A DNA stretch of 64,000 bases from Phenylobacterium aquaticum (GCF_022695515.1 NZ_JALDPT010000017.1:37813-101812), one strand, 5' to 3'; positions 42,587-54,121 are shown, counted from the first letter of the stretch. Notes: generated by a model from the letters alone, not told the origin. Numbers and translations are program-made.

Positions 42587-42967
42587 CCGTCTCAACAGTT
42601 GAGCTTATCGCCCCATTTTGGGGGTGTCGGTCAGTGACGCCGACCCACCAATCCGCCCGCTGAACATTTGACGGCGCTGTCAGGTGCGGCGTGTTGTCCA
42701 CAGCTCCTGCGGCGCGCGGTCGCTATATTTAACAGGTTCGCTGTATGTTCTGTGGATTGTTTACGCGCGTTAACCATAAGTCGGCGCGACATCTTTGTTT
42801 CTGCGCCAAATAGTCATTTGGAGTCATTGTCACCCAATTGAGCCCGTGTTAACCCAATCGCTGTTCGGTAGGACCCTGAGGAGCCGTTTTTGCGGGGCGT
42901 CGGGGCGCCATCGCGGACATGGCAGGGACGGCCCGTGCGGGGGCTTTCCGAACTGGGGCGCGGCGGG
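42587..42967. other. 381-bp region between rnpB and mraZ
   Basis: No gene seen. It probably contains the main dcw promoter: an AT-rich part (42725-42800) and two TTAACC sequences (near 42769 and 42850) are visible, but no full CtrA box or clear MraZ repeat (TGGG-N5) could be assigned. Confidence 0.45.
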
Positions 42968-43435
42968 ATGTTCGTCTCGACGTTTGAGAAGCAGCTGGAT
43001 TCGAAGCGGCGCATCGTCGTGCCGCAGGAGTTCCGCGCGCTCGCCTCTGGACCTTTTGACGGAATCTTCTGCTTTCCCTCTATCGAAGCTGATTGCATCG
43101 AAGGTGGGGGCAAGGCCTTGTTCGACCGTTACCTCGGGGTGATCGAGGAGCTTGATTTCGGCGATCCGCTGCGGTCGGCGCTGGAAACCTCCATCCTGGG
43201 CGGCCTGGCCAAGCTGAGCTTCGATCCCGCCGGCCGCGTCACCCTGCCGGAAAACTTGTGCGACCTGTTCGGCCTGACCGACAATGTCGTGGTGGTCGGC
43301 CTGGGCGACCGGTTCCAGATCTGGGAACGGGAAGCGTTCCAGGCCCACCGCGCCGCCCAGCGCGAATTGGCCCGCGAGGGCCTGGCCCAGATGCGCGGCG
43401 CCCAGCGCGCCGCCCGCGCCGGAGCCGGCGCATGA
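42968..43435 (+). CDS. mraZ: Transcriptional regulator MraZ
   Basis: A 155-residue protein with two AbrB-like SpoVT domains ([23 protein letters not shown] and [21 protein letters not shown]). It binds the dcw promoter in other bacteria. ATG 42968 gives the family N-terminus. It is the first gene of the dcw cluster; its stop overlaps rsmH (ATGA). Confidence 0.93.
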   Translation: MFVSTFEKQLDSKRRIVVPQEFRALASGPFDGIFCFPSIEADCIEGGGKALFDRYLGVIEELDFGDPLRSALETSILGGLAKLSFDPAGRVTLPENLCDLFGLTDNVVVVGLGDRFQIWEREAFQAHRAAQRELAREGLAQMRGAQRAARAGAGA

Positions 43436-44372
43436 GCGAGATCGCCGACGCCCCCCATGTCCCCGTCCTGCTGGACGGCGTGATGGAGGTCCTGGAGCCG
43501 TCCGCCGGCAAGCACATCGTCGACGGCACCTTCGGCGCCGGCGGCTATAGCCGCGCCTTCCTGGCCGCCGGGGCCCAGGTCACCGCCTTTGACCGTGATC
43601 CCAGCGCGCGCCGCTTCGCCGAGGGGCTGGGCGACCGCTTCCGCCTGGTCGAGGGCCGCTTCTCCGAGATGAACGCGGAACTGGGGGAGGGCGCCGTCGA
43701 CGGCGTGGCCCTGGACCTGGGCGTGTCCTCCATGCAGCTGGACGAGGCCGATCGCGGCTTCTCCTTCATGCGGGACGGCCCGCTGGACATGCGCATGGGC
43801 GCCGACGGCCCCACCGCCGCGGACCTGGTCAACACCGCCGAGCCCAACGACCTGTCGCGGATCTTCTGGATCTATGGCGAGGAGCGCAATGCGCGCCGGG
43901 TGGCCGCGGCATCGTGCGTCGCCGGGCCGAGCAGCCCTTCACCCGCACCCTGGAGCTGGCCGAGTTCGTCGAGCGGGTCCAGGGCGGCCGCCGCGGCGCC
44001 AAGGTCCATCCCGCCACCCGCGTGTTCCAGGGCCTGCGCATCGCCGTCAATGACGAGCTGGCCGAGCTTGAGGCCGGGCTGGTCGCCGCCGAGCGGGTGC
44101 TGAAGACCGACGGCCGGCTGGCCATCGTGACCTTCCATTCGCTGGAGGACCGCATCGTGAAGGCGTTCCTGACCCTGCGCGCCGGCCGCACCCCGGCAGG
44201 GTCGCGGTATCTGCCGCCGGTCGAGGTGACGACCCAGCCGAGCTTCCAGCTGCTGTTCAATGGCGCCCGCCCGCCCTCCGAGGCCGAGACCGCCGCCAAT
44301 CCGCGCGCCCGCTCCGCCAAGCTGCGCGCGGCCGTCCGCACCGCCGCTCCGGTCTGGAAGGAGGCCGCATGA
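43432..44372 (+). CDS. rsmH: 16S rRNA (cytosine1402-N4)-methyltransferase RsmH, frameshifted
   Basis: An S-adenosylmethionine-dependent methyltransferase. The N-terminal part ([49 protein letters not shown]) and the C-terminal part ([51 protein letters not shown]) lie in frames differing by -1. The switch near 43,910 fits a missing C in GCGGC-ATCG. The gene is conserved and lies within a tight operon, so an assembly error is likely. The stop overlaps ftsL (ATGA). Confidence 0.92.
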
Positions 44373-44692
44373 GCCTGCTCGAACGCCGCGTCCGCGGCTT
44401 CCGCCTGGTCGACCTGGTCGCCGCCGGCCTGCTGATCGCGCTGATCCTGTCGCTCTACCTGGCCAAGACCTTCGCCGGCCGCGAGCGCAGCGAGATCGCC
44501 ACGGTCGAGCACCAGATCGACGCCGAGCACGAGCGCATCCGCCTGCTGCAGGCCGAGGTCAGCCACCTGGAGCAGCCGGCCCGGATCGAGAAGCTGTCCA
44601 GCCAGTATCTCGGCATGGTCCCGATCTCCGCCAAGCGCGAGACGACGCCTGAGGGCCTGGCCGAGGTCGCCCGCCGGGGGCCGAACTCATGA
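44369..44692 (+). CDS. ftsL: Cell division protein FtsL
   Basis: A 107-residue bitopic divisome protein: one transmembrane helix (about residues 15-33, [18 protein letters not shown]) followed by a periplasmic coiled coil ([25 protein letters not shown]) as in FtsL. It overlaps rsmH and ftsI by 4 bases each. Confidence 0.9.
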   Translation: MSLLERRVRGFRLVDLVAAGLLIALILSLYLAKTFAGRERSEIATVEHQIDAEHERIRLLQAEVSHLEQPARIEKLSSQYLGMVPISAKRETTPEGLAEVARRGPNS

Positions 44693-46431
44693 GCCTGGCC
44701 CATAACGGATTTCCCGCGCCGGGCTGGCGCTGGCTGAAGGCCAGGCTGTGGGGCCTGGAGCACGCCTTCGAGCGGGCCAAGGCGGCCGGCAAGGCCGAAG
44801 ACGACACGCGGATCCGCATCTTCTTCGTGCTCGCCCTGTTCGCCGCCGGCTTCCTGACGCTCGCGGCCGGCGCGACGCGCATGGCCCTGTTCCCCGCCGA
44901 TCACGGGTCGGACTTCGCAGGTCCGGTCGGGGCGGCGCGGGCCGACATCGTCGACCGCAACGGCGCCATGCTGGCGGCCGACCTGCTGCACTACGGCCTC
45001 TATGTCGATCCGCGCGAGATCTGGGACCTGGCCGAGACCCGCCGCGCCCTGCACGCGGCCCTGCCGGACCTGCCGCTCGCCCGGCTGGACAAGGCGCTGA
45101 ACTCGCCCCGCCGGACCTTCCTGGTCGGCGGCCTGACCCCGGACGTGCGCGGCGGCATCCATGACCTGGGCCTGCCGGGCGTGACCTTCGAGCCGGAGTC
45201 CAAGCGGGTCTATCCGCTGGGCCAGACCGCCGCCCATCTGATCGGCTTCGCCGACACCGGCGGCGAGGGGCTGTCGGGCGCCGAAAAGGCGCTGAACGAT
45301 CCGATCCGCCTGGCCACGACCAATCACCAGTCCGTGCCGCTCTCCATCGACCTGCGGGTGCAGGCGGCGCTGGAGGACGAGGTCGGCAAGGCCGCGGCCT
45401 CCTTCGGGGCCAAGGGCGCGGTCGGCATCGTGACCAATGTGCACACCGGCGAGATCCTGGGCCTGGCCAGCTATCCGACCTTCGATCCGAACCAGGCGGG
45501 CAAGTCCTCGCCCGACGCCATGCTCAACCGCGCGGCCTCGTCGGTCTATGAGATGGGCTCGACCTTCAAGGTCTTCACCATCGCCATGGGGCTGGATTCC
45601 GGCACCACGACGCTGACCTCGACCTTCGACGCCAGCCAGTCGCTGACCATCGGCGGCCAGACCATCCACGACTACCACAAGGGCGATCACGTCCTGTCGG
45701 TGGCGGACATCTTCATCCACTCCTCCAACATCGGCACCTCGAAGATCGCCCTTCAGGCCGGAGGCGGCACGCTGACCAAGTACTTCCGGGCGTTCGGCCT
45801 GATGAAGGCGGCCCCGATCGAGCTGACCGAGAGCGCGCGGCCGATCCTGCCGCGCACCTGGAACGACAACGCCATCGCCTCCTCGTCCTTCGGCCAGGCG
45901 ATCTCCGTCTCGCCGATCGCGGTGGCGGCCGGCATGGGATCGATCCTCAACGGCGGCACCTATGTGCCGCTCACCATCCGGCCGATGAAGCCGGGCGCGC
46001 GTCCGACCGGGCCGCGGGTGGTGTCGGAGGAGACCTCGCGGGCCATGCTGGACCTGATGCGGGTCAATGTGGTGCGCGGCACCGGCGGCAAGGCCGACGC
46101 GCCGGGCCTGAGGGTCGGCGGTAAGACCGGCTCGGCCGAAAAGGCCATGGGCGGGCACTATGTGCGCGACAAGCTGGTCGCCTCCTTCGCCGCGGTGTTC
46201 CCGGCCGACGGTCCGCTGGAGGCCGACCGCTATTTCGTGCTGATCCTGATGGACGAGCCTAACGGCACGCCCGAGACCTATGGCTTCCGCACCGGCGGCT
46301 GGACGGCGGCCCCGGCGGCCGGCCGGGTGATCGACCGGATCGCGCCGTTCCTGGGCGTGTCGCGCCGCATGGACGCCTTTGACGCCCAGCCCAAGGTCGT
46401 GGCGACCCAGCTCCTGGCGGACGATCACTGA
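44689..46431 (+). CDS. ftsI: Peptidoglycan transpeptidase FtsI (PBP3)
   Basis: A 580-residue class B penicillin-binding protein that cross-links septal peptidoglycan. One N-terminal membrane helix (about 44-62), then the dimerisation domain (RADIVDRNGAMLAADL) and the transpeptidase domain with SxxK in MGSTFKVF (near residue 291), SSN (HSSNIGTSK) and KTG in GGKTGSAEK (near 477). It works with FtsW. The stop shares a base with murE (TGATG). Confidence 0.96.
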   Translation: MSLAHNGFPAPGWRWLKARLWGLEHAFERAKAAGKAEDDTRIRIFFVLALFAAGFLTLAAGATRMALFPADHGSDFAGPVGAARADIVDRNGAMLAADLLHYGLYVDPREIWDLAETRRALHAALPDLPLARLDKALNSPRRTFLVGGLTPDVRGGIHDLGLPGVTFEPESKRVYPLGQTAAHLIGFADTGGEGLSGAEKALNDPIRLATTNHQSVPLSIDLRVQAALEDEVGKAAASFGAKGAVGIVTNVHTGEILGLASYPTFDPNQAGKSSPDAMLNRAASSVYEMGSTFKVFTIAMGLDSGTTTLTSTFDASQSLTIGGQTIHDYHKGDHVLSVADIFIHSSNIGTSKIALQAGGGTLTKYFRAFGLMKAAPIELTESARPILPRTWNDNAIASSSFGQAISVSPIAVAAGMGSILNGGTYVPLTIRPMKPGARPTGPRVVSEETSRAMLDLMRVNVVRGTGGKADAPGLRVGGKTGSAEKAMGGHYVRDKLVASFAAVFPADGPLEADRYFVLILMDEPNGTPETYGFRTGGWTAAPAAGRVIDRIAPFLGVSRRMDAFDAQPKVVATQLLADDH

Positions 46432-47897
46432 TGGCCGTCACGCTTTCCCAACTGGTCCGCCGCGACCTGCCTCAGGATCCCGAGATCACCGGGGTTACGG
46501 CCGACAGTCGCAAGGTGAAGCCGGGCTTCCTGTTCGCCGCCCTGCCGGGCTCGAAGGTCAATGGCCGCGAATTCGCCGGCCGGGCCGTGACGGCGGGGGC
46601 CGCCGCGATCCTGTCGGCCGAGGACATGGCCGGCATGGGCGTGCCGGTGGTCCGGGTCGATGATCCGCGCCGGGCCTATGCGCTGGCCGCGGCCGCCTTC
46701 TGGCAGGTCCAGCCGCCGGTCGTGGTGGCGGTGACCGGCACCAACGGTAAGACCTCGGTCGCCGCCTTCTGCCGCCAGATCTTCAATGCGCTGGGCCACA
46801 AGGCGGCCAGCATGGGCACGCTGGGCGTCTACGCCACCGGCCCGGGCGGCTTCGCCGAGCAGCTGACCCCGCCGGGCCTGACCACGCCGGACGCCGCCGA
46901 TGTCGCCGAGCTGATGGCGAAGCTGGTGGGCCTCGGCGTCACCCACCTGGCCATGGAGGCCTCGTCGCACGGGATCGACCAGCGGCGCCTGGACGGGGCG
47001 AAGCTGACCGCCGCCGGCTTCCTGAACCTGACCCAGGACCATCTGGACTATCACGGCACCATGGGGGTCTATCGGGCCGCCAAGCTGCGCCTGTTCGACA
47101 CCCTGTTGCCGCGCGGCGCGACCGCCGTGCTGAACGCCGATTCCGACGCCTATGACGCCTTCGCCGGCGCCGCCGTGACGGCCGGCCAGACGGTGATGAG
47201 CGTGGGCGTCGAAGGCCAGGGCCTGACGCTCGCGGCGCGGACCCCCACGCCGGGCGGCCAGACTCTGACGGTGGAGGCCGAGGGCCGCAGCTTCCAGGTG
47301 AACCTGCCGCTGGTCGGCGCCTATCAGGCGTCCAATGCGCTGGTGGCGGCCGGCCTGTGTGTGGCCGCGGGTGAGCCGCTCGACCGGGTGCTGGCCGCGC
47401 TGGAGACCATCGAGGGCGCGCCCGGGCGGCTGCAGCGGGTGGGCGCGAACGCCGCCGGCGGCGAGGCCTATGTCGACTACGCCCACACCCCGGACGGGCT
47501 GGAGACCGTGCTCAAGGCGCTGCGTCCGCACGTGACCGGCCGGCTGATCGTGGTGTTCGGGGCCGGCGGCGATCGCGACCGCGGCAAGCGGCCGATCATG
47601 GGCAAGATCGCCTCGGACTTCGCCGACATCGCCATCGTCACCGACGACAATCCCCGCACGGAAGTCCCCGCCGCCATCCGCGCCGAGGTCATGGCCGGGG
47701 CCCGCAGCGCCCGCGAGATCGGCGACCGCCGCGAGGCGATCCGCGCCGGGGTCGCCCTGCTGGGCGCCGGCGACGTGCTGGTCGTGGCCGGCAAGGGCCA
47801 TGAGGACGGCCAGACCATCGGGGACGTCGTCCATCGCTTCAACGACGTGGTCGAGGTCGCGGCCGCCCTGAAGGGTGTGGAGGCGGCCTATGTCTGA
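46431..47897 (+). CDS. murE: UDP-MurNAc-tripeptide synthetase MurE
   Basis: A 488-residue Mur ligase that adds meso-diaminopimelate to UDP-MurNAc-L-Ala-D-Glu. The ATP loop VTGTNGKTSVAAF, the carbamylated-Lys region and the DNPRTE motif in TDDNPRTEVP, which recognises diaminopimelate, are all present. It overlaps murF by 8 bases. Confidence 0.96.
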   Translation: MAVTLSQLVRRDLPQDPEITGVTADSRKVKPGFLFAALPGSKVNGREFAGRAVTAGAAAILSAEDMAGMGVPVVRVDDPRRAYALAAAAFWQVQPPVVVAVTGTNGKTSVAAFCRQIFNALGHKAASMGTLGVYATGPGGFAEQLTPPGLTTPDAADVAELMAKLVGLGVTHLAMEASSHGIDQRRLDGAKLTAAGFLNLTQDHLDYHGTMGVYRAAKLRLFDTLLPRGATAVLNADSDAYDAFAGAAVTAGQTVMSVGVEGQGLTLAARTPTPGGQTLTVEAEGRSFQVNLPLVGAYQASNALVAAGLCVAAGEPLDRVLAALETIEGAPGRLQRVGANAAGGEAYVDYAHTPDGLETVLKALRPHVTGRLIVVFGAGGDRDRGKRPIMGKIASDFADIAIVTDDNPRTEVPAAIRAEVMAGARSAREIGDRREAIRAGVALLGAGDVLVVAGKGHEDGQTIGDVVHRFNDVVEVAAALKGVEAAYV

Positions 47898-49284
47898 GCC
47901 CCTCTGGACGGCCGAGGAGATCGCGGCGGCGACCGGCGGCCGGGTGGCCGGCGACTTCCATGCGCAGGGCGTCTCCATCGACACCCGCTCGATCGAGCCG
48001 GGCGACCTGTTCGTGGCCCTGGCCGGGGTTCGCGACGGCCATGAGTTCGTGGCGCCGGCGATCGCCAAGGGCGCGGCGGGGGCCCTGATCTCCCAGCCTG
48101 TCGACGCGCCTGCGGTTATGGTCAATGACACCTTTACGGCCCTGGAGGCCCTGGGTGTCGCGGCCCGCGTTCGGGCTGCGCAAGCCAAGCGCGGGGCGGT
48201 GACCGGATCGGTCGGCAAGACCAGCGTCACCCAGGCGATCCGCGCCGGCCTGGCGCTGGCCGGCCGCTTCCATTCCTCGGTCAAGAGCTACAACAACCAT
48301 ATCGGCGTGCCGCTGACGCTGGCCCGCATGCCCCGCGACACCGAGCGGGCGGTGTTCGAGATCGGCATGAACCACGCCGACGAGATCACCCCGCTGTCGA
48401 AGATGGTCCGGCCGCACGCCGTGGCGATCACCACGGTCGGCCCGGTGCATGTGGAGAACTTCCCGGACGGGGAGGCGGGCGTCGCTCGCGCCAAGGCCGA
48501 GATCTTCGACGGGATCGAGCCGGGCGGCGTCGCCGTGCTGAACGCCGACAATCCGTGGTTCGGGTTCCTGAAGGACGCGGCCCATAAGGCCGGCGCCCAC
48601 GTCCGCAGCTTCGGGGCGGCGGAGGATTGCGACGCTCAGCTGGTCGACTTCGAGCCCCATGCCGGCGGGGCGCGGGTCAAGGCGCGGCTGCACGGCAAGG
48701 CGCTGGATTTCACCCTGCTGCAGTCGGGCTTCCACTGGGGCCCCAACAGCATGGCGGTGCTGCTGATGCTGGAGGCGCTGGACGTCTCGCTGGAGGACTC
48801 GCTGGCCGCGCTGGCCGCGTTCCAGCCGCTGGAGGGCCGCGGCGCCGAGCGCCGCGTCCGCCTGCCGGGCGGCGTCTTCACCCTGGTCGACGAGAGCTAC
48901 AACGCCAATCCGGTCTCCATGGCGGCGGCCATCGCCTCGCTCGGCGCCCGCGCGACGGAGGGGCGCAAGATCGTCGCCCTGACCGATATGCTGGAGCTGG
49001 GGGAGGGGAGCCCGCAGTACCATGCGGACCTCGCCGGGCCGCTCGAGGCTGCGTCGATCGATCGCGTCTTCTGCGCCGGTCCGCTGATGAAATCGCTCTG
49101 GGACGCCCTTCCGCCGACTCGAAGAGGCGGCTACGCCGTTACAGCGGCGGAGCTGGCGCCGCTGGTCGCACGGGCCGTAGAGCCCGGTGATCTGGTGATG
49201 GTGAAGGGGTCCAACGGCTCAAGCGCAGGCGTGGTGGCAACCGCGCTCGCGGCGCTCGGCGCACGTTCGGAAGAGGTGGGCTGA
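47890..49284 (+). CDS. murF: UDP-MurNAc-tripeptide-D-Ala-D-Ala ligase MurF
   Basis: A 464-residue Mur ligase that adds D-Ala-D-Ala. It has the ATP loop [22 protein letters not shown], the block [12 protein letters not shown] and the C-terminal [14 protein letters not shown] 47890 inside the murE end is the start. The next start (mraY) overlaps the stop. Confidence 0.95.
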   Translation: MSEPLWTAEEIAAATGGRVAGDFHAQGVSIDTRSIEPGDLFVALAGVRDGHEFVAPAIAKGAAGALISQPVDAPAVMVNDTFTALEALGVAARVRAAQAKRGAVTGSVGKTSVTQAIRAGLALAGRFHSSVKSYNNHIGVPLTLARMPRDTERAVFEIGMNHADEITPLSKMVRPHAVAITTVGPVHVENFPDGEAGVARAKAEIFDGIEPGGVAVLNADNPWFGFLKDAAHKAGAHVRSFGAAEDCDAQLVDFEPHAGGARVKARLHGKALDFTLLQSGFHWGPNSMAVLLMLEALDVSLEDSLAALAAFQPLEGRGAERRVRLPGGVFTLVDESYNANPVSMAAAIASLGARATEGRKIVALTDMLELGEGSPQYHADLAGPLEAASIDRVFCAGPLMKSLWDALPPTRRGGYAVTAAELAPLVARAVEPGDLVMVKGSNGSSAGVVATALAALGARSEEVG

Positions 49285-50393
49285 TGCTCTATTGGTTATA
49301 CGAGCAGTTGTCGGCCGGCGGTCACGTCCCAGTCCTCAACCTCCTGAAATATCTGACGTTCCGCACAGGCATGGCGCTCGCCACCGGCCAGCTGGTGGTG
49401 GTGCTGATGGGTTCGCGCTTCATCCGCTGGATGAAGGCCAAGCAGGGCAAGGGCCAGCCGATCCGCGCCGACGGGATCGAGCGCCACATCGTCGAGAAGG
49501 CCGGCACGCCGACCATGGGCGGGGTGATGATCCTGGCCGGCCTGCTGGTCGGGACCCTGCTGTGGGCGGACCTCACGAACGTCTATGTCCAGGCGGTGCT
49601 GCTGGTCACGGTCGGCTACGGGATCCTGGGCTTCACGGACGACTACGCCAAGGTCACCAAGCAGAGCACGGCCGGGGTCTCAGGCCTCGTGCGCCTGGGC
49701 CTCGAAGCGCTGATCGCCGCGGCCGCCATCGCCCTGATCATCGTCCACCCGCACGCCCCGCCGGAGCAGGCGGGCCTCGCGACCTCCGTCGCCTTCCCGC
49801 TGCTCAAGGGGCTGCTGCTGAACCTCGGCTGGTTCTATGTGATCTTCGGCGCCTTCGTGATCGTCGGCGCGGCCAATGCGGTGAACTTCACCGACGGCCT
49901 GGACGGCCTGGCCACGGTGCCGGTGATGATCGCCGCCGCCGCCTTCGGGTTCATCGCCTATCTGGTCGGCAACTTCCTGTTCGCCCGGTATCTGCAACTG
50001 CATTTCGTCCAGGGCGTGGGCGAAGTGGCGGTGTTCTGCGGGGCCATCATCGGCGCCGGCCTGGGCTTCCTCTGGTACAATGCGCCGCCGGCCAAGATCT
50101 TCATGGGCGACACCGGCTCCCTGGCCTTGGGCGGGGCGCTGGGCGCCGTCGCCGTCTCGACCAAGCATGAGATCGTGCTGGGGATCATCGGCGGGCTGTT
50201 CGTGCTCGAGACCCTGTCGGTCATGATCCAGGTCGCCTCGTTCAAGCTGACCGGCAAGCGGGTGTTCCGCATGGCGCCGATCCACCACCACTTCGAGAAG
50301 CTCGGCTGGTCGGAATCGACCGTCGTGATCCGCTTCTGGATCATCTCGGTGATGCTGGCCCTGCTGGGCCTCGCCACCCTGAAGCTGCGATAG
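49284..50393 (+). CDS. mraY: Phospho-MurNAc-pentapeptide transferase MraY
   Basis: A 369-residue integral membrane enzyme (about ten helices) that makes lipid I. The key motifs are [11 protein letters not shown], the catalytic DDYAKV ([13 protein letters not shown]), [22 protein letters not shown] and the MAPIHHHFE loop. Confidence 0.96.
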   Translation: MLYWLYEQLSAGGHVPVLNLLKYLTFRTGMALATGQLVVVLMGSRFIRWMKAKQGKGQPIRADGIERHIVEKAGTPTMGGVMILAGLLVGTLLWADLTNVYVQAVLLVTVGYGILGFTDDYAKVTKQSTAGVSGLVRLGLEALIAAAAIALIIVHPHAPPEQAGLATSVAFPLLKGLLLNLGWFYVIFGAFVIVGAANAVNFTDGLDGLATVPVMIAAAAFGFIAYLVGNFLFARYLQLHFVQGVGEVAVFCGAIIGAGLGFLWYNAPPAKIFMGDTGSLALGGALGAVAVSTKHEIVLGIIGGLFVLETLSVMIQVASFKLTGKRVFRMAPIHHHFEKLGWSESTVVIRFWIISVMLALLGLATLKLR

Positions 50394-50411
50394 GGAGGGC
50401 GGGCGACAGTC

Positions 50412-51827
50412 ATGATCCCGGTCCGAGGCTTCGAAGGCAGGACGGTGGCCGTGTTCGGTCTGGCCCGTACGGGTCTGGCCGCCGCGCGCGCCCTGATCGC
50501 CGGCGGGGCCAAGGTCGCGCTGTGGGACGAACGGCCCGAGGGCCGCGCCGCCGCCGAGGCCGAGGGGCTTCCGCTGGTCGACCTGTCGACCGCCGACTGG
50601 TCGGACTTCGCCGCCCTGATGCTGTCGCCGGGCGTGCCCCTCACCCATCCCAAGCCGCATTGGACGGTGGATCGGGCCAAGGCCGAGGGCGTCGAGATCC
50701 TGGGCGACATCGAGCTGTTCGCCCGCGCCGTGAACGCCGCGCCGGAGCACAAGCGGCCCAAGGTCGTGGCCATCACCGGCACCAATGGCAAATCGACGAC
50801 CACCGCCCTGATCGGCCACATCTGCGCCAGCGCCGGCCGCGACACCCGGATCGGCGGCAATATCGGCTATGGCGTCCTGGGCCTCGACGACATGCACGGC
50901 GGGGCCGTCTATGTGCTGGAGCTCTCCTCCTACCAGCTGGACCTGACCTCGAGCCTGAAGCCCGACGTCTCGGTGATGCTGAACATCTCGCCCGACCATC
51001 TGGACCGCCATGGCGGCATGGAGGGCTATGTCGCCGCCAAGCGCCGGATCCTGCTGAACCAGGGCAAGGGCGACACGGCGGTCATCGGGGTGGACGATCC
51101 CTGGGGCCAGCGGATCTGCACCGAGATCACCGCCGCCAATCGCCGGACCATCGTGCCGATCTCGGCGTCGAAGGCCATGGGCCGGGGCGTCTATGCGCTG
51201 CAGGGCCTGCTCTATGACGCCACCGGCGAGCGGGCGACCGAGGTCGCCGACCTGCTGCGCGCGCGCTCCCTGCCGGGGCGGCACAACTGGCAGAACGCGG
51301 CCGCCGCCTACGCCGCCGTGCGCGGCCTGGGCATCTCGCCGGAGGAAGCCGCCGAGGGGCTGATGAGCTTCCCGGGCCTGGCGCACCGGATGGAGACCGT
51401 GGGCCAGGTCGGCCGGGTGCGCTTCGTCAACGACTCCAAGGCCACCAACACTGACGCGGCCCGCCAGGCCATGTCGAGCTATCCGAAGTTCTACTGGATC
51501 GCCGGCGGCCAGCCGAAGACCGGGGGGATCGAGTCCCTGGCCGACCTCTTCCCGCGGATCGAGAAGGCCTATCTGATCGGCGAGGCCAGCGAGGCCTTCG
51601 CCGAGACCCTGAAGGGCAAGGCCCAGGTGGTGGAGTGCGGCGATCTCGCCTCGGCCACGGCGCGGGCCTATGCCGACGCCGCCGCCAAGGGGCAGGACGC
51701 CATCGTCCTGCTGTCGCCGGCCTGCGCGTCGTTTGACCAGTTCACCGATTTCGAGGCGCGCGGCGAAGCCTTCCGCGCCGCGGTCCAGGGGCTGAGCGTG
51801 CCCCAGCCCAAGGGAGCCTGCGCCTGA
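50412..51827 (+). CDS. murD: UDP-MurNAc-L-Ala:D-Glu ligase MurD
   Basis: A 471-residue Mur ligase that adds D-glutamate to UDP-MurNAc-L-Ala. The N-terminal Rossmann-type part (VAVFGLARTGLAAARALIAGG), ATP loop ITGTNGKSTTTALIGH, LELSSYQLD and the C-terminal NDSKATNTDAA are present. It is 18 bases after mraY, and its stop shares a base with ftsW. Confidence 0.96.
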   Translation: MIPVRGFEGRTVAVFGLARTGLAAARALIAGGAKVALWDERPEGRAAAEAEGLPLVDLSTADWSDFAALMLSPGVPLTHPKPHWTVDRAKAEGVEILGDIELFARAVNAAPEHKRPKVVAITGTNGKSTTTALIGHICASAGRDTRIGGNIGYGVLGLDDMHGGAVYVLELSSYQLDLTSSLKPDVSVMLNISPDHLDRHGGMEGYVAAKRRILLNQGKGDTAVIGVDDPWGQRICTEITAANRRTIVPISASKAMGRGVYALQGLLYDATGERATEVADLLRARSLPGRHNWQNAAAAYAAVRGLGISPEEAAEGLMSFPGLAHRMETVGQVGRVRFVNDSKATNTDAARQAMSSYPKFYWIAGGQPKTGGIESLADLFPRIEKAYLIGEASEAFAETLKGKAQVVECGDLASATARAYADAAAKGQDAIVLLSPACASFDQFTDFEARGEAFRAAVQGLSVPQPKGACA

Positions 51828-52966
51828 TGGCCAATCCCGCCCACGCCTTTTCCCGGTCGGACCGGACCCAGGTGGGGCTGTGGTGGTGGACCACCGACCG
51901 CTGGCTGCTGGGCGCGGTCGGCGTGCTGATCGTGCTCGGCGTGCTGATGTCCTTCGCCGCCAGTCCGGCGGCGGCGGCGCGGATGAATGTCGGCGATCCC
52001 TTCCACTTCGCGGTCCGCCAGTGCTTCTTCGCCGCGACCGGGGCCGTGATCCTGATCTCGATCTCCATGCTGGACATCCGAGGGGTCCGGCGGGCGGCCT
52101 TCTTCATCTATCTGGTGGCGATCGCCATCATGATCGCCCTGCCGTTCTTCGGCCATAACGCCAAGGGCGCGACCCGATGGCTGGAGTTCGGCGGCTTCTC
52201 GCTGCAGCCGTCGGAGTTCATGAAGCCGGCCCTGATCATCCTGGTCGCCTGGATGTTCGCCGAGGGCCAGAAGGGCGAAGGCGTGCCGGGCGTTTCCATC
52301 GCCTTCGGCCTCTATTTCCTGTCGATCGGCCTGTTGCTGATCCAGCCGGACGTCGGCCAGACCGTGCTGATCACCGTGGCCTTCGGCGCCGCCTTCTGGA
52401 TGGCGGGGGTGCCGCTGTCCTGGGTGATGCTGTTGGGCGGGGTGGCGGTGGCCGGCCTGTCCTCGACCTATTTCCTGTTCCCGCACGTGGCCAGCCGGGT
52501 CGACCGGTTCCTGAGCCCGGAGACCACCGACACCCACCAGGTCGACCGCGCCGCCGAGGCCATCGCCAATGGCGGCCTGTTCGGCCGCGGTCCCGGCGAA
52601 GGGGTGATGAAGCGTCACGTGCCCGACCTGCACACCGACTTCATCTATTCGGTGGCGGCCGAGGAATATGGCCTGATCTTCTCCCTGATCCTGATCTCGC
52701 TGTTCGCTTTCCTGGTGATCCGCGGGCTCTACAAGGCGATGAAGCTGAACGACCCCTTCCAGCAGGTGGCCGCCGCCGGCCTGTTCGTGATGGTCGGCGA
52801 GCAGGCCTTCATCAATGTGGCGGTGAACCTGAACATGATCCCGACCAAGGGCATGACCCTGCCGTTCATCTCCTATGGCGGCTCGTCCATGTGGGCCATC
52901 TGCCTGACCCTGGGCTTCGCGCTCGCGCTCACCCGCCGACGTCCCGGGGCCTACGCCCAGGGCTAG
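51827..52966 (+). CDS. ftsW: Peptidoglycan glycosyltransferase FtsW
   Basis: A 379-residue SEDS-family protein with about ten membrane helices that polymerises lipid II at the septum. Typical blocks are NGGLFGRGPGEGV, LPDLHTDFIYSVAAEEYGL and MIPTKGMTLPFISYGGSS. Confidence 0.95.
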   Translation: MANPAHAFSRSDRTQVGLWWWTTDRWLLGAVGVLIVLGVLMSFAASPAAAARMNVGDPFHFAVRQCFFAATGAVILISISMLDIRGVRRAAFFIYLVAIAIMIALPFFGHNAKGATRWLEFGGFSLQPSEFMKPALIILVAWMFAEGQKGEGVPGVSIAFGLYFLSIGLLLIQPDVGQTVLITVAFGAAFWMAGVPLSWVMLLGGVAVAGLSSTYFLFPHVASRVDRFLSPETTDTHQVDRAAEAIANGGLFGRGPGEGVMKRHVPDLHTDFIYSVAAEEYGLIFSLILISLFAFLVIRGLYKAMKLNDPFQQVAAAGLFVMVGEQAFINVAVNLNMIPTKGMTLPFISYGGSSMWAICLTLGFALALTRRRPGAYAQG

Positions 52967-53008
52967 AAGAGCTACCCATTCCGCCGCCTTTCACCTAAAC
53001 GGGCGCCT

Positions 53009-54121
53009 ATGCGTAAAATCGCCGTCGTCGCCGCCGGTGGCACCGGAGGCCACCTCTTTCCCGCCCAGGCGCTCTCCGAAGCCCTGATCGCCCGCGGCTG
53101 GCGGATCGTGCTGGCCAGCGACGAGCGGGTCGCCGCCTTCGCCGAGAGCTTCCCGGCCGAGGAGCGGATCGGATTGTCGGCCCGCACCTATAAGCCGGGC
53201 GATCCGGTGGGCCTGGCGCTCGCCGGCCTGTCGATCTTCCGCGGCGTGCTGCAGGCCCGCAACGCCTTCAAGCGCATCGACCCGGCCGTTGTGGTGGGCT
53301 TCGGCGGCTATCCGTCGGTGCCGGGCCTGCTGGCCGGGATCACCCAGGGCCGCCCCACTGTGCTGCACGAGCAGAACGCGGTGATGGGCCGCGCCAACCG
53401 GCGGCTGGCCGGCCACGTCCGCGCCGTCGCCTGCGCCTTTCCGATCCTGCAGAAGGCGCCGGCGCGCGTCGCCCAGAACGCCGTGGTGGTCGGCAATCCG
53501 GTGCGGCCCGAGATCGCCGACCTGTTCGACAAGCCCTATCTGCCGCCCGAGCCGGACGGCACGCTGCGCCTGTTGATCACGGGCGGCAGCCAGGGCGCGC
53601 GGCTGTTGTCCGAGCTGGTGCCCGAGGCGATCGCCAAGCTGCCGGAGGACTTGCGCAACCGCCTGCGCATCCAACAGCAGACCCGGGCGGAATCCATGGA
53701 CAACGCCCGGCGCGTCTACGCCAACGCCAATGTCCAGGCCGAGATCGCGCCCTTCTTCCGCGACATGGCCACCCGTCTGCGCCAGGCCCATCTGGTGATC
53801 GGCCGTTCCGGCGCGGGCTCGGTCTGCGAGTTCGCCATCGCCGGCAAGCCCGCGATCCTGGTGCCGCTGGCCATCGCGCTCGACGACGACCAGGGCCAGA
53901 ACGCCAAGGTGATGGCCGACGCCGGCGGCGCCGAGGTGGCCCGCGAGAGCCAGCTCACCGTCGACACCCTGTCCAAGGCGCTCGCCAAGCTCTTGACCAA
54001 TCCGGACCGCCTGGCGCGCATGGCCGCCGGCGCCCGCTCCATCGCCAAGCCAGACGCCGCCGAGCGCCTGGCCGACCTGGTCGAGAAGACCGCCGCAAGC
54101 CGACAGGCGCTGCTCACATGA
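53009..54121 (+). CDS. murG: UDP-GlcNAc-lipid I transferase MurG
   Basis: A 370-residue GT28 glycosyltransferase that makes lipid II. It has [51 protein letters not shown] and the C-terminal [21 protein letters not shown]. Its stop overlaps murC (ATGA). Confidence 0.96.
   Translation: MRKIAVVAAGGTGGHLFPAQALSEALIARGWRIVLASDERVAAFAESFPAEERIGLSARTYKPGDPVGLALAGLSIFRGVLQARNAFKRIDPAVVVGFGGYPSVPGLLAGITQGRPTVLHEQNAVMGRANRRLAGHVRAVACAFPILQKAPARVAQNAVVVGNPVRPEIADLFDKPYLPPEPDGTLRLLITGGSQGARLLSELVPEAIAKLPEDLRNRLRIQQQTRAESMDNARRVYANANVQAEIAPFFRDMATRLRQAHLVIGRSGAGSVCEFAIAGKPAILVPLAIALDDDQGQNAKVMADAGGAEVARESQLTVDTLSKALAKLLTNPDRLARMAAGARSIAKPDAAERLADLVEKTAASRQALLT

Noticed and set aside
42841..42967. MraZ binding repeats (TGGG-N5) before mraZ
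   Set aside because: Only irregular GGGG stretches without the required spacing are present.
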